Positions 57,131 to 64,000 of a DNA stretch of 64,000 bases are shown one piece after another (positions within the stretch are counted from its first letter, which is position 1; every line of letters begins with the position of its first letter). A program made the position numbers and the translations under genes. This DNA comes from Bacillus albus (GTDB taxonomy: Bacteria > Bacillota > Bacilli > Bacillales > Bacillaceae_G), in the NCBI RefSeq assembly GCF_001884185.1, contig NZ_MAOE01000077.1, positions 1 to 64,000 of the forward strand, in the 5' to 3' direction. The notes beneath the pieces were generated by a model, which saw only the letters and a list, made by a program, of their open reading frames with translations, was not told where the DNA came from and ran no database searches.

Positions 57131-57254
57131 GTGAAAAATCGGTATATGTATGCAGTAAAGTGAAAAGGCGTTCTATTCATATGAAGTAGAATGTCTTTCT
57201 TATGTTTATTTCCAATAGATATACATTTAGGGTTCAGTCTTAAAAAATAAAATA

Positions 57255-57400
57255 AGGGTTCTATTGCAAAGTTGGAAAAAAGCATAAACAGATTGATAAA
57301 TGAAGAACAATGTTTGGGAATTAGCTAGGAATTATTGGAGTTGATTGTACGCTGAAAAGACGGAATCTCTTTGAAGACTTCAGCTTTATTTATATAGAGG
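57255..57400 (-). mobile_element. IS6-type end relic
   Basis: gttctattgcaaagtt followed by a sequence parallel to the ends at 37039 and 41302 (aaaaaagcataaacagattg). Minus strand has only a scrambled C-terminal trace. Confidence 0.4.
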
Positions 57401-57406
57401 TACCAC

Positions 57407-57426
57407 CCCATACCCATCAACTTAAC
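57407..57426 (+). mobile_element. Orphan IS231-like end
   Basis: CCCCATACCCATCAACTTAA, abutting the IS6 relic. No partner end found. Confidence 0.45.
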
Positions 57427-57658
57427 ATATTAGTTATTTGGAAACGAACACTATCAAGAGAGAAAAATTTCATTTTTATGGTACTGCAAAATATTAGCTT
57501 AATCTTCAAGTGATGAGACATTTTACTGAAAAATTTTATTTTTATTGCTTTTTAAAATTAAATTATATTTATATATTTTAAAAATAAATATCGTTTATTC
57601 CAGATTATTATTATACAATATATCAACTGAACTATATATAAGAATGGAGAGTTTTTAG

Positions 57659-59389
57659 TTGGAACTATTGAGAAACAGTAAAGTTGGTACAAAACTAAAC
57701 ATACTAATAGGTATATCAAGTATTGCCTGTATAGTATTATCCCTAATAGGATTTTGGGGATTAGAAAGAGGAAAGAGTGCTTCTTCTAATATGTATGAAG
57801 ATAATTTAAAATCAGTTGATTGGATAGGAACGATAGAATCTAACTTTTATCATGTCAATATGAATTTTATGGAAATAATGGTATCCAAAGATGAAAAAAG
57901 AATGAACGATTTGATAAAAGAAATGGATATAATTCGTAAAGAAAATGATCAGTTATTAAAGCTGTTCGAAACTAAAGTTAGTTCTAATAAAGAAAAAGAG
58001 CTATTTAGCAAATTTCAGGAAGAGTTTAATGAATTAAGAACACAGATGAAAAAGGCACAAGAATTAGGGAAATCTAATAATGAAGAAGCCTACGCTTATT
58101 ATCTAAAAGAAATCGAACCCAATATGCAAAAAACAATCCAGTCCATTCGTGAACTAATTGTATATAACAGTAATAATGCAGAGCAGTTACAACAAGTTAA
58201 TAATAAAAGTGCTCAAAATACAATGATAATGTTTGTAGGCCTTTCAATTTTAGCAATTATCATAGTTATATTGATCGGATATCTTATTAAGTTAACTATA
58301 CGACAACCACTATTATTATTGCAAAGTGATATGAAGAAAGTAGCTGCTGGTGATTTAACAATACGTACTTCTTATAAAGCAAATAATGAGCTGGGTAATA
58401 TTGTACAGTCTTTTAATAGTATGTTAGATAATCTACAACAATTAATTGCGAGTGTTAAATCGACAACACAAGAAGTTATTTCTTCTACGGAGGGGGTTTT
58501 ACAAGATACAAAGCGGGCATCTAATATTTCGAATGAGGTTGTTCAGACTATTTCTGAAGTAAAAGAAAAAATAGCAGGACAGGTAACTAGTATTCAAGAG
58601 AGTTCATCTTCAATGGATGAAATAACAATTGGTGTGCAAACTGTAGCTGAATCTTCAGCTGTAGTTGCTGAGGTAGCAGTAACTACCACGGAACAAATAC
58701 ATATTGGTAGTGAAGTGATAAAGCACTCAATTCTTCAAATGAACAGTGTTCATGATGTCGTGGAGGAAACATCAAAAGTAATAGATAGACTTGTTACACG
58801 TACACAACAGATTGATACAGCTCTGAATGCAATCACTAATATCGCTGAGCAAACTAACCTTCTTGCTTTAAATGCTGCTATTGAAGCAGCACGTGCTGGA
58901 GAGAATGGGAAAGGGTTTGCAGTGGTTGCAGCAGAAGTGAGGGATTTAGCTGAAAAGTCTAAAGAATCCGCAAATGAAATTAACCATTTAGTCAAATCTA
59001 TTCAACAAGACACTCAAGACACAGTTCATGTCATGCAAAAAGGAGAACAAAAGGCAGCAGAAGGAAAAGAAGCAGCCCACCAAGCGGACCAAACATTCTC
59101 ATCTATTATGAGAGATATTGACAAAATCACAAGTCAAATTCAAGAAGTCTCTGCAGCAACAGAAGAGATGTCTGCCGGTACAGAAGAAGTAAATGCGTCT
59201 CTTTCACTAGTAGCTGATACTACAACACAAGTAGAAAGAGAAACAATTCAAACAGTACAATCAATTCAATCACAAGCAGTTTCAATTCAAAAAATTACAA
59301 ATCAATCCAACAAGATGAAAGAAAAGGTGAATGCATTAACAGAATTGCTTTCTAAATTTATTATTGAAGAGCAAAAAAACGAGAAATAA
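57659..59389 (+). CDS. Methyl-accepting chemotaxis protein
   Basis: 576 residues, TTG start with ggagag upstream. Helix 1 (about 12-32), a four-helix-bundle-type outside sensor (about 35-188, [20 protein letters not shown]), helix 2 (about 189-211), a HAMP domain ([20 protein letters not shown]), and a long signalling coiled coil with the hairpin signature [19 protein letters not shown]. It reports to CheA/CheW; ligand unknown. Intact. Confidence 0.95.
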   Translation: MELLRNSKVGTKLNILIGISSIACIVLSLIGFWGLERGKSASSNMYEDNLKSVDWIGTIESNFYHVNMNFMEIMVSKDEKRMNDLIKEMDIIRKENDQLLKLFETKVSSNKEKELFSKFQEEFNELRTQMKKAQELGKSNNEEAYAYYLKEIEPNMQKTIQSIRELIVYNSNNAEQLQQVNNKSAQNTMIMFVGLSILAIIIVILIGYLIKLTIRQPLLLLQSDMKKVAAGDLTIRTSYKANNELGNIVQSFNSMLDNLQQLIASVKSTTQEVISSTEGVLQDTKRASNISNEVVQTISEVKEKIAGQVTSIQESSSSMDEITIGVQTVAESSAVVAEVAVTTTEQIHIGSEVIKHSILQMNSVHDVVEETSKVIDRLVTRTQQIDTALNAITNIAEQTNLLALNAAIEAARAGENGKGFAVVAAEVRDLAEKSKESANEINHLVKSIQQDTQDTVHVMQKGEQKAAEGKEAAHQADQTFSSIMRDIDKITSQIQEVSAATEEMSAGTEEVNASLSLVADTTTQVERETIQTVQSIQSQAVSIQKITNQSNKMKEKVNALTELLSKFIIEEQKNEK

Positions 59390-59407
59390 AATATATTATA
59401 TAAAAAC

Positions 59408-59441
59408 GTACAGGTCCTTAATTAAAGACTTGTACTTTTTT
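59408..59441 (+). terminator. Terminator after the chemoreceptor
   Basis: gtacaggtc / gacttgtac with T-run. Confidence 0.75.
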
Positions 59442-59543
59442 ATTATGAATAACTGTAAGTTGTGAAATAAATTTCTATTTTGTAAACAATTGTGAACAGA
59501 ATTTTAATTTTTTGTTTTGTTTATTTTTTCTGAATAATACATA

Positions 59544-59594
59544 TTGACAAAATAATGGTAGCAATATAGAATTGGTTTTGTTCACCGGTGAACA
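59544..59594 (+). promoter_or_regulatory. Promoter and operator of the cyclodipeptide synthase operon
   Basis: TTGACA (59544-59549), 17-base spacer, TAGAAT (59567-59572): a near-consensus sigma-A promoter. A perfect 16-bp palindrome TGTTCACCGGTGAACA (59579-59594) covers the expected start point. It shares its pattern with sites at both MarR genes, so repression by one or both MarR proteins is likely. Confidence 0.8.
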
Positions 59595-59745
59595 TTATGT
59601 GGTTTTTTTGTTTAGTATTATTTTTATTCACTATTTCTAACATCAAGATATTCTATCTCTATTTTTATGTAGTTTGAAATATTATTGGTTACTTAAAATC
59701 AATAAAACAATTTATATTGATAAAATTATTTAAAGGGATGATTGT

Positions 59746-60465
59746 ATGACGAATGCTATAGCGGTAAGAAATGTACGAAAGTTTAGTTCTCAACCCTTAT
59801 CTACTAATTGTGCTGAAATATTAAAACGTAGTAAGCATGCAATAATAGGTATTAGTCCGTTTAATAGTAGATTTTCTGATGAATATATTAATAGACTCAT
59901 TGAATGGGCATTACATACTTTTGATGATGTTAGTGTTTTATTAGCTGGAAAAGAGGCTGCAAATTTACTTGAGGCTCTAGGAACACCAAAAGGTAAAGCG
60001 GAAAGAAAAGTTAGGAAAGAAGTATCTCGAAATAGAAGATCAGCTGAAAAGGCACTTAAAGAGCATGGTGGTAATGTAAATGCTATCCATACTTTTTCTG
60101 ATTTTAATGACAACAATGCATATAGCTGCATGAGGGCAGAAGCAGAACATATTTTTTTAAGCGAAACTGATTTTCGAAATGCTTGCTTAGAAATGTCACA
60201 TGCAGCCATCTTAGGTAGAGCAAGGGGTACTAATATAGATATTGATCAAATATCAAATGACATGCTAAATATTGCAGTAGAATATGTAATTGCAGAACTC
60301 CCATTTTTCATTGGCGGAGCTGAAATTTTAGGAGCTCAAGAAGCTGTACTTATTTATCATAAACCATGGGAGCTTGGTGAACAGATAGTTCGAAATGATT
60401 TTTCTATCAAGATGAAACCAAATCAAGGATATTTAATGGTTCAAGAATTGGAAGATTTATCTTAG
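59746..60465 (+). CDS. yvmC: tRNA-dependent cyclodipeptide synthase, YvmC type
   Basis: 239 residues, close to B. subtilis YvmC. Catalytic Ser37 in [33 protein letters not shown] and [12 protein letters not shown] (tRNA-contacting basic region), and Tyr180/Glu184 in [11 protein letters not shown]. It takes two leucyl-tRNAs and makes cyclo(Leu-Leu), the precursor of pulcherriminic acid. The P450 gene follows 35 bp later. The mRNA leader is about 165 nt. Confidence 0.95.
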   Translation: MTNAIAVRNVRKFSSQPLSTNCAEILKRSKHAIIGISPFNSRFSDEYINRLIEWALHTFDDVSVLLAGKEAANLLEALGTPKGKAERKVRKEVSRNRRSAEKALKEHGGNVNAIHTFSDFNDNNAYSCMRAEAEHIFLSETDFRNACLEMSHAAILGRARGTNIDIDQISNDMLNIAVEYVIAELPFFIGGAEILGAQEAVLIYHKPWELGEQIVRNDFSIKMKPNQGYLMVQELEDLS

Positions 60466-60500
60466 CAAATAGTAAGTATCCAATACAAGGGGGAAGAAAT

Positions 60501-61721
60501 ATGTCAAATACTATACAAACGGTAAATATATTAACAGAGGAATTTCAAGAAAATCCATATAAGTATTTTTCATACCTACGTCAGAATGACCCAGTACATT
60601 ACGAAGCTGCGATTGATAGTTATTTTATTAGCAGATATCAAGATGTCCGTAATATATTGAATGATACTGAAACATTTACAACAAAATCATTAGCTGAACG
60701 TGCTGAGCCAGTAATGCGTGGACCAGTATTAGCACAAATGCGTGGAAAAGAGCATGTTGCGAAAAGAAAAATTGTTTTAAGAAGTTTTATGGGAGATGCT
60801 TTACAAAAATTAATGCCTTTAATTAAAAAGAATGCAGAAGATTTACTATTTCCACACCTTCCAAATGGAAAGATAGATTTAATTAATGATTTTGGCAGAA
60901 CATTTGCTGTTTATGTAACAATGGATATGATTGGATTAGATAAGAAAGATCATAAGAAGATAGGAGAATGGCATAGCGGTGTAGCTGACTTTATTACCAG
61001 TATAAATCAACCACCAGAGGCAAAAAAACATTCTCTTTGGTGCAGTGAACAGTTAGCTAATTATTTAGAACCAATTATTAAAGAGCGAAGATTAAACCCA
61101 CAGGAAGACTTAATTTCTAAATTATGCAGTGCAAAATATGAAGGAATAGCTATGACTGATACTGATATTCTAGCATTGATTTTAAATATATTATTAGCTG
61201 CAACAGAACCTGGGGATAAGACTCTTGCTTTATTAATTTATAATTTAATTAACCAACCGAAACAACTGCAAGATGTATTAAATGATCGTTCATTAGTACC
61301 ATTAGCTATTGCAGAAACTTTACGTTACAATCCACCAGTACAATTGATTCCTCGTCAATTGTCAAAAGATACGGAAATAAATGGTATCAAACTATCTAAA
61401 GGAACTACGGTATTTTGTATGATTGGTGCAGCGAACCGTGACCCTAACGCATTTGAAAGGCCTGATGAATTCAATATTTATCGTCCGGATCTTGATATTA
61501 AAAAGGCATTTAGTGGTGCTGCAAGACATCTTGCATTCGGATCAGGTATTCATAATTGCGTAGGGGCAGCGTTTGCGAAATCAGAAATTGAAATAGTTGT
61601 AAATGTAGTCTTAGATAATATGAAAAACATTAAATTAGAAGAAGATTTTCAATATGTTGAAAAAGGGCTTTATACACGTGGACCTATTTCAATGCCTATT
61701 CTTTTTGATAAGTTAGTTTAA
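60501..61721 (+). CDS. cypX: CYP134 (CypX)-type cytochrome P450
   Basis: 406 residues. Heme loop FGSGIHNCVG with proximal Cys near 353, ExxR in ETLRYNPPVQ. The I-helix has AATEPGDKTLA instead of the usual AGxxT, as I recall for CypX itself. It oxidises cyclo(Leu-Leu) to pulcherriminic acid, which chelates iron(III) outside the cell as pulcherrimin. Soluble; needs ferredoxin-type partners encoded elsewhere. Terminator follows. Confidence 0.95.
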   Translation: MSNTIQTVNILTEEFQENPYKYFSYLRQNDPVHYEAAIDSYFISRYQDVRNILNDTETFTTKSLAERAEPVMRGPVLAQMRGKEHVAKRKIVLRSFMGDALQKLMPLIKKNAEDLLFPHLPNGKIDLINDFGRTFAVYVTMDMIGLDKKDHKKIGEWHSGVADFITSINQPPEAKKHSLWCSEQLANYLEPIIKERRLNPQEDLISKLCSAKYEGIAMTDTDILALILNILLAATEPGDKTLALLIYNLINQPKQLQDVLNDRSLVPLAIAETLRYNPPVQLIPRQLSKDTEINGIKLSKGTTVFCMIGAANRDPNAFERPDEFNIYRPDLDIKKAFSGAARHLAFGSGIHNCVGAAFAKSEIEIVVNVVLDNMKNIKLEEDFQYVEKGLYTRGPISMPILFDKLV

Positions 61722-61761
61722 AAAACATGGCTATTTTAGTTATTAATATAATTCAATTTTT

Positions 61762-61792
61762 GCTAAGGGGCTAAAACCCCTTAGTTTTTCTA
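61762..61792. terminator. Terminator between cypX and the converging marR gene
   Basis: ctaagggg / ccccttag with T-run for the plus strand. Confidence 0.85.
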
Positions 61793-61843
61793 TTTTTATG
61801 AGAAGGTCAACATATATACCTTCTAAGCTGATATAACGAAAAA

Positions 61844-62314
61844 TTAAATACATTGTTTCCATGCTTCTAAAAATTTTGTTACAACTTGTAACTCGGAATC
61901 ATTAAATTGTTGGAATAACTCACTGTAACGCTCATGTGCAATTTTGTGTAATTTTTTATGAACAATGGCTAACTGTATTCCCTTATCAGTTAAAGTATAA
62001 AATATTTCCTTCTTATTATCTGTATTTTGATGCGTCAATAAAATTTTATTATCAATAAGAACGCGAATAGCTTTAGAGATGGTTGCTTTAGAAATATTAA
62101 GTTCCATAGATAGTAGAGTGTTATTCATTTGTTGTTTACTCTCATGAATAACCGAAACAATATGTAGTTGCGTTAGAGTCCAATTTTTATTTATATTTTC
62201 ATATTCACTAACTAATTCTTTTATCATCTCTTGAGATGCATATTTTTTCTTTTCTCTTGTTATGACAAAGTCTTCGATAGCTTTTAAGGTTTGTTCATGA
62301 ACAAAATTTGTCAT
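61844..62314 (-). CDS. MarR-family regulator 1
   Basis: 156 residues. Winged HTH with NNTLLSMELNISKATISKAI, RVLIDNKILL and wing NKKEIFYTLTDKGIQL. It converges on cypX and diverges from MarR 2, to which it is paralogous. B. subtilis has two MarR regulators (YvmB and YvnA) around its pulcherrimin genes; this may correspond to one. Two operator-like sites overlap its promoter, suggesting autoregulation. Confidence 0.88.
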   Translation of the reverse strand: MTNFVHEQTLKAIEDFVITREKKKYASQEMIKELVSEYENINKNWTLTQLHIVSVIHESKQQMNNTLLSMELNISKATISKAIRVLIDNKILLTHQNTDNKKEIFYTLTDKGIQLAIVHKKLHKIAHERYSELFQQFNDSELQVVTKFLEAWKQCI

Positions 62315-62339
62315 AATAATTTCCCCTATCTAGAATTAT

Positions 62340-62392
62340 TGTTTACTGGTTAACAATATAAAGTTTACCAGTAAACAATAATTAGGTCAACA
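62340..62392 (-). promoter_or_regulatory. Promoter and double operator of marR 1
   Basis: On the minus strand TTGACC, a 17-base spacer and TAAACT form a promoter. Two operator copies overlap it: GTTTACCAGTAAAC (62363-62376, -10 region) and imperfect TGTTTACTGGTTAACA (62340-62355, start region). A related TTTGTTCATGAACAAA lies in the first codons (about 62291-62304). Confidence 0.7.
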
Positions 62393-62517
62393 ATTTAAAA
62401 AAGGACTTTTATGCATTGAAACTAACTCTTTAATATAATAGGGCTTTATTAGGGTAAATTATGAAAAACAGATACATTAAAGGTTCTTACATAATTAGTT
62501 AAATTCCAACTTAGCAA

Positions 62518-62567
62518 TTGACAATTGCTAAATGAGGATATAAAATCAAAATAGTTTACCGGTAAAC
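62518..62567 (+). promoter_or_regulatory. Promoter and operator of marR 2
   Basis: TTGACA (62518-62523), 17-base spacer, TAAAAT (62541-62546), then perfect palindrome GTTTACCGGTAAAC (62554-62567) at the expected start point, the same geometry as the yvmC promoter. Confidence 0.8.
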
Positions 62568-62605
62568 AAAAAATAAAATAGATAAAGAAGGGTAGAAACA
62601 TTTAA

Positions 62606-63082
62606 ATGAATAAGGGCATAAAACAGAAAATTTACGATAATTATCTACATTTGTTACATCTCAATGAACAAAAGGCAGATAAGGATATTGAGACTTTTTT
62701 TAAGCAAGCAAAAATGAAAGAAATAGAACATGTACCGACAAATATGACAAGTATACACGTAATTGCCTGTATTGGTGAGAATCAACCAATAAATAATATT
62801 ACAATTGCAAGGAAAATGAATTTATCTAAAGCGAATATCACAAAAATTAATACCAAATTAATAAAAGAAAATTTAATCACTCGTTTTCAGTCAGTTGATA
62901 ATAAAAAGGAGGTATATTATCAACTGACTCCGGCAGGACAATCACTTTGTGAATTACATCAGAAAATTCATGATCAGAAAGAAAATGAATTTTATCAGTT
63001 CGTTGATTCATTTTCTGAAATTGAACAAAACGCAATATTGAAGTTTTTACAAAATATAAACGATAAAATGTTGGGGAAATAA
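62606..63082 (+). CDS. MarR-family regulator 2
   Basis: 158 residues. HTH INNITIARKMNLSKANITKI, wing NKKEVYYQLTPAGQSL. It precedes the MFS gene by 57 bp in the same direction, the yvmB-yvmA order of B. subtilis, so this is the better candidate for the YvmB/PchR counterpart. Confidence 0.88.
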   Translation: MNKGIKQKIYDNYLHLLHLNEQKADKDIETFFKQAKMKEIEHVPTNMTSIHVIACIGENQPINNITIARKMNLSKANITKINTKLIKENLITRFQSVDNKKEVYYQLTPAGQSLCELHQKIHDQKENEFYQFVDSFSEIEQNAILKFLQNINDKMLGK

Positions 63083-63139
63083 AGTTATTATAACTTAAAT
63101 AAATTAGCTAATTATTAATAATCTTTTAGGAGGGATAGC

Positions 63140-64000
63140 ATGAACCGCGTTAAATCAAGTGCTTCTTTTCTTTTATATTTGTTGTGTATTAGTGCTTTTT
63201 TCGCTTCTTTAAACCAAAATATATATTCTCCAATAATCCCCATAATCCGGGATTCATTCCAAGTATCTATAACAATGGTTAACCTTTCGGTTTCCATATT
63301 TATTTTTATTACGGCAATTATGCAAATTGTTTTTGGTTCTATAATTGATTTTAAAGGTGCTAGGACTATACTTATTCCGAGTATTATTTTAACAATTTTA
63401 GCGAGTATTGGTTGTGCAATTACAAGTAACTTTACAGTGTTTTTAATATGTAGAATTTTACAGGCTGTAGGGACAGCTGCAATACCACTTATTGCGGCAA
63501 CTACAATTGGTACTGTATTTCAAGGAGAACAACGAGGAAGTGCAATGGGTACATATCAAACCATGTTATCCGTTGCCCCTGCTGTTGCACCTGTGTTAGG
63601 AGGTTTTATTGGGGAAAAATATAATTACCCAGGGGTTTTCTGGCTACTTGTAGTAGTATCTATAATTCTATTTATTACTAATTGGTTATATTTCCCTGAA
63701 GATCGTATGGGGAGTAAAAAAGAAATGAGTGGAAAAACACTTATATCTCACTATGCTTCTATATTTAAAAGCAAAGTGGGAAGCTCCATATTAATATTAA
63801 GTTTCTTTGCATTTTTTCTTTATTTCTCCTTCATTGTTTACTTACCAATTTTATTAACAGATCATTATCAATTAAGTTTACAGGTAGTGGGTTTACTTTA
63901 CTTACCAATGGCTATAAGTTTAATAATTGGCAGTATGACTTTTAAAAAAATTCAATCAAAAATTTCACAAAAAAATCTTTTTATAACTGGAAATGTAGTC
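63140..64000 (+). CDS. MFS exporter, YvmA-like, cut by the window end
   Basis: ATG 63140 with aggaggg five bases before; 287 codons are open to the last base. DHA1-type drug:H+ antiporter: SAFFASLNQNIYSPIIPIIR (helix 1 with N/D), GSIIDFKGARTIL (motif A), LICRILQAVGTAAIPLIAAT (motif B) and GTYQTMLSVAPAVAPVLGGF (motif C, marker of exporters). By position it probably exports pulcherriminic acid, as proposed for YvmA. The C-terminal helices lie beyond the window. Confidence 0.88.
   Translation, partial: MNRVKSSASFLLYLLCISAFFASLNQNIYSPIIPIIRDSFQVSITMVNLSVSIFIFITAIMQIVFGSIIDFKGARTILIPSIILTILASIGCAITSNFTVFLICRILQAVGTAAIPLIAATTIGTVFQGEQRGSAMGTYQTMLSVAPAVAPVLGGFIGEKYNYPGVFWLLVVVSIILFITNWLYFPEDRMGSKKEMSGKTLISHYASIFKSKVGSSILILSFFAFFLYFSFIVYLPILLTDHYQLSLQVVGLLYLPMAISLIIGSMTFKKIQSKISQKNLFITGNVV

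Overview
The window is AT-rich, low-GC Gram-positive DNA and is best explained as Bacillus cereus group, on an accessory replicon or a chromosomal island. The evidence is cumulative: IS231-type ends and a broken IS231 transposase, IS6/IS240-type remnants, TnpB-type remnants, an AtxA/Mga-type regulator, two PagR-like ArsR regulators, phage-lysin C-terminal domains of the PlyL kind, and a B. subtilis-type pulcherrimin locus. I see no replication, partition or conjugation gene, no rRNA or tRNA and no CRISPR array, so plasmid versus chromosome stays open.

Layout. 1-4.1 kb: a secreted glycosidase-like protein, a small cassette bounded by IS231-like ends, and remnants of a YccA-like membrane protein and a phage integrase. 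4.1-7.5 kb: an extra hpt, a frameshifted EamA exporter and a decayed prophage lysis cassette (BhlA/UviB holin plus amidase). 7.5-15.5 kb: a repeat-rich decay zone. Fragments of the amidase 3' end recur in several places, partly as ~1 kb tandem units, around an extra uppS; a papain-like protease pseudogene closes it. 16-24 kb: the AtxA-like regulator, a lipoprotein, an MFS transporter, a TetR regulator, a YbjQ-family protein and TnpB relics. 24-37 kb: an exopolysaccharide (EPS) locus. It has a Wzz-like modulator, BY-kinase and phosphatase, a candidate EAR-type antitermination RNA, galU, initiating sugar transferase, Wzy-like polymerase, MurJ-like flippase, GT2, ugd, galE and a PAP2 phosphatase. 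37-41 kb: a PagR-like regulator with an alpha/beta hydrolase, plus IS6 and IS231 relics. 41.9-46.8 kb: murT-gatD and a D,D-carboxypeptidase. 47.9-50.2 kb: a large secreted protein with cell-wall-binding repeats. 50.7-52.3 kb: cysteine dioxygenase and cysK. 52.8-53.8 kb: a secreted coiled-coil protein and the closest PagR homologue. 54.4-59.4 kb: a GGDEF-EAL protein and a chemoreceptor. 59.5-64 kb: a pulcherriminic acid cluster (cyclodipeptide synthase, CYP134-type P450, two MarR regulators, MFS exporter) with one shared palindromic operator.

Several intact genes touch the same envelope chemistry: UppS makes the lipid carrier, PAP2 may recycle it, the sugar transferase loads it, the MurJ-like protein flips it, MurT-GatD amidates lipid II, and a carboxypeptidase trims stem peptides. 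The points that most deserve a second look are the AtxA-like protein whose two expected phospho-histidine positions are arginine, the candidate EAR RNA and perfect 48-bp palindrome in the EPS locus, murT-gatD in this background, the three-operator pulcherrimin regulon, and the dispersed lysin 3'-end family. All identifications are by eye from translated sequence and remembered families; no database search was possible.
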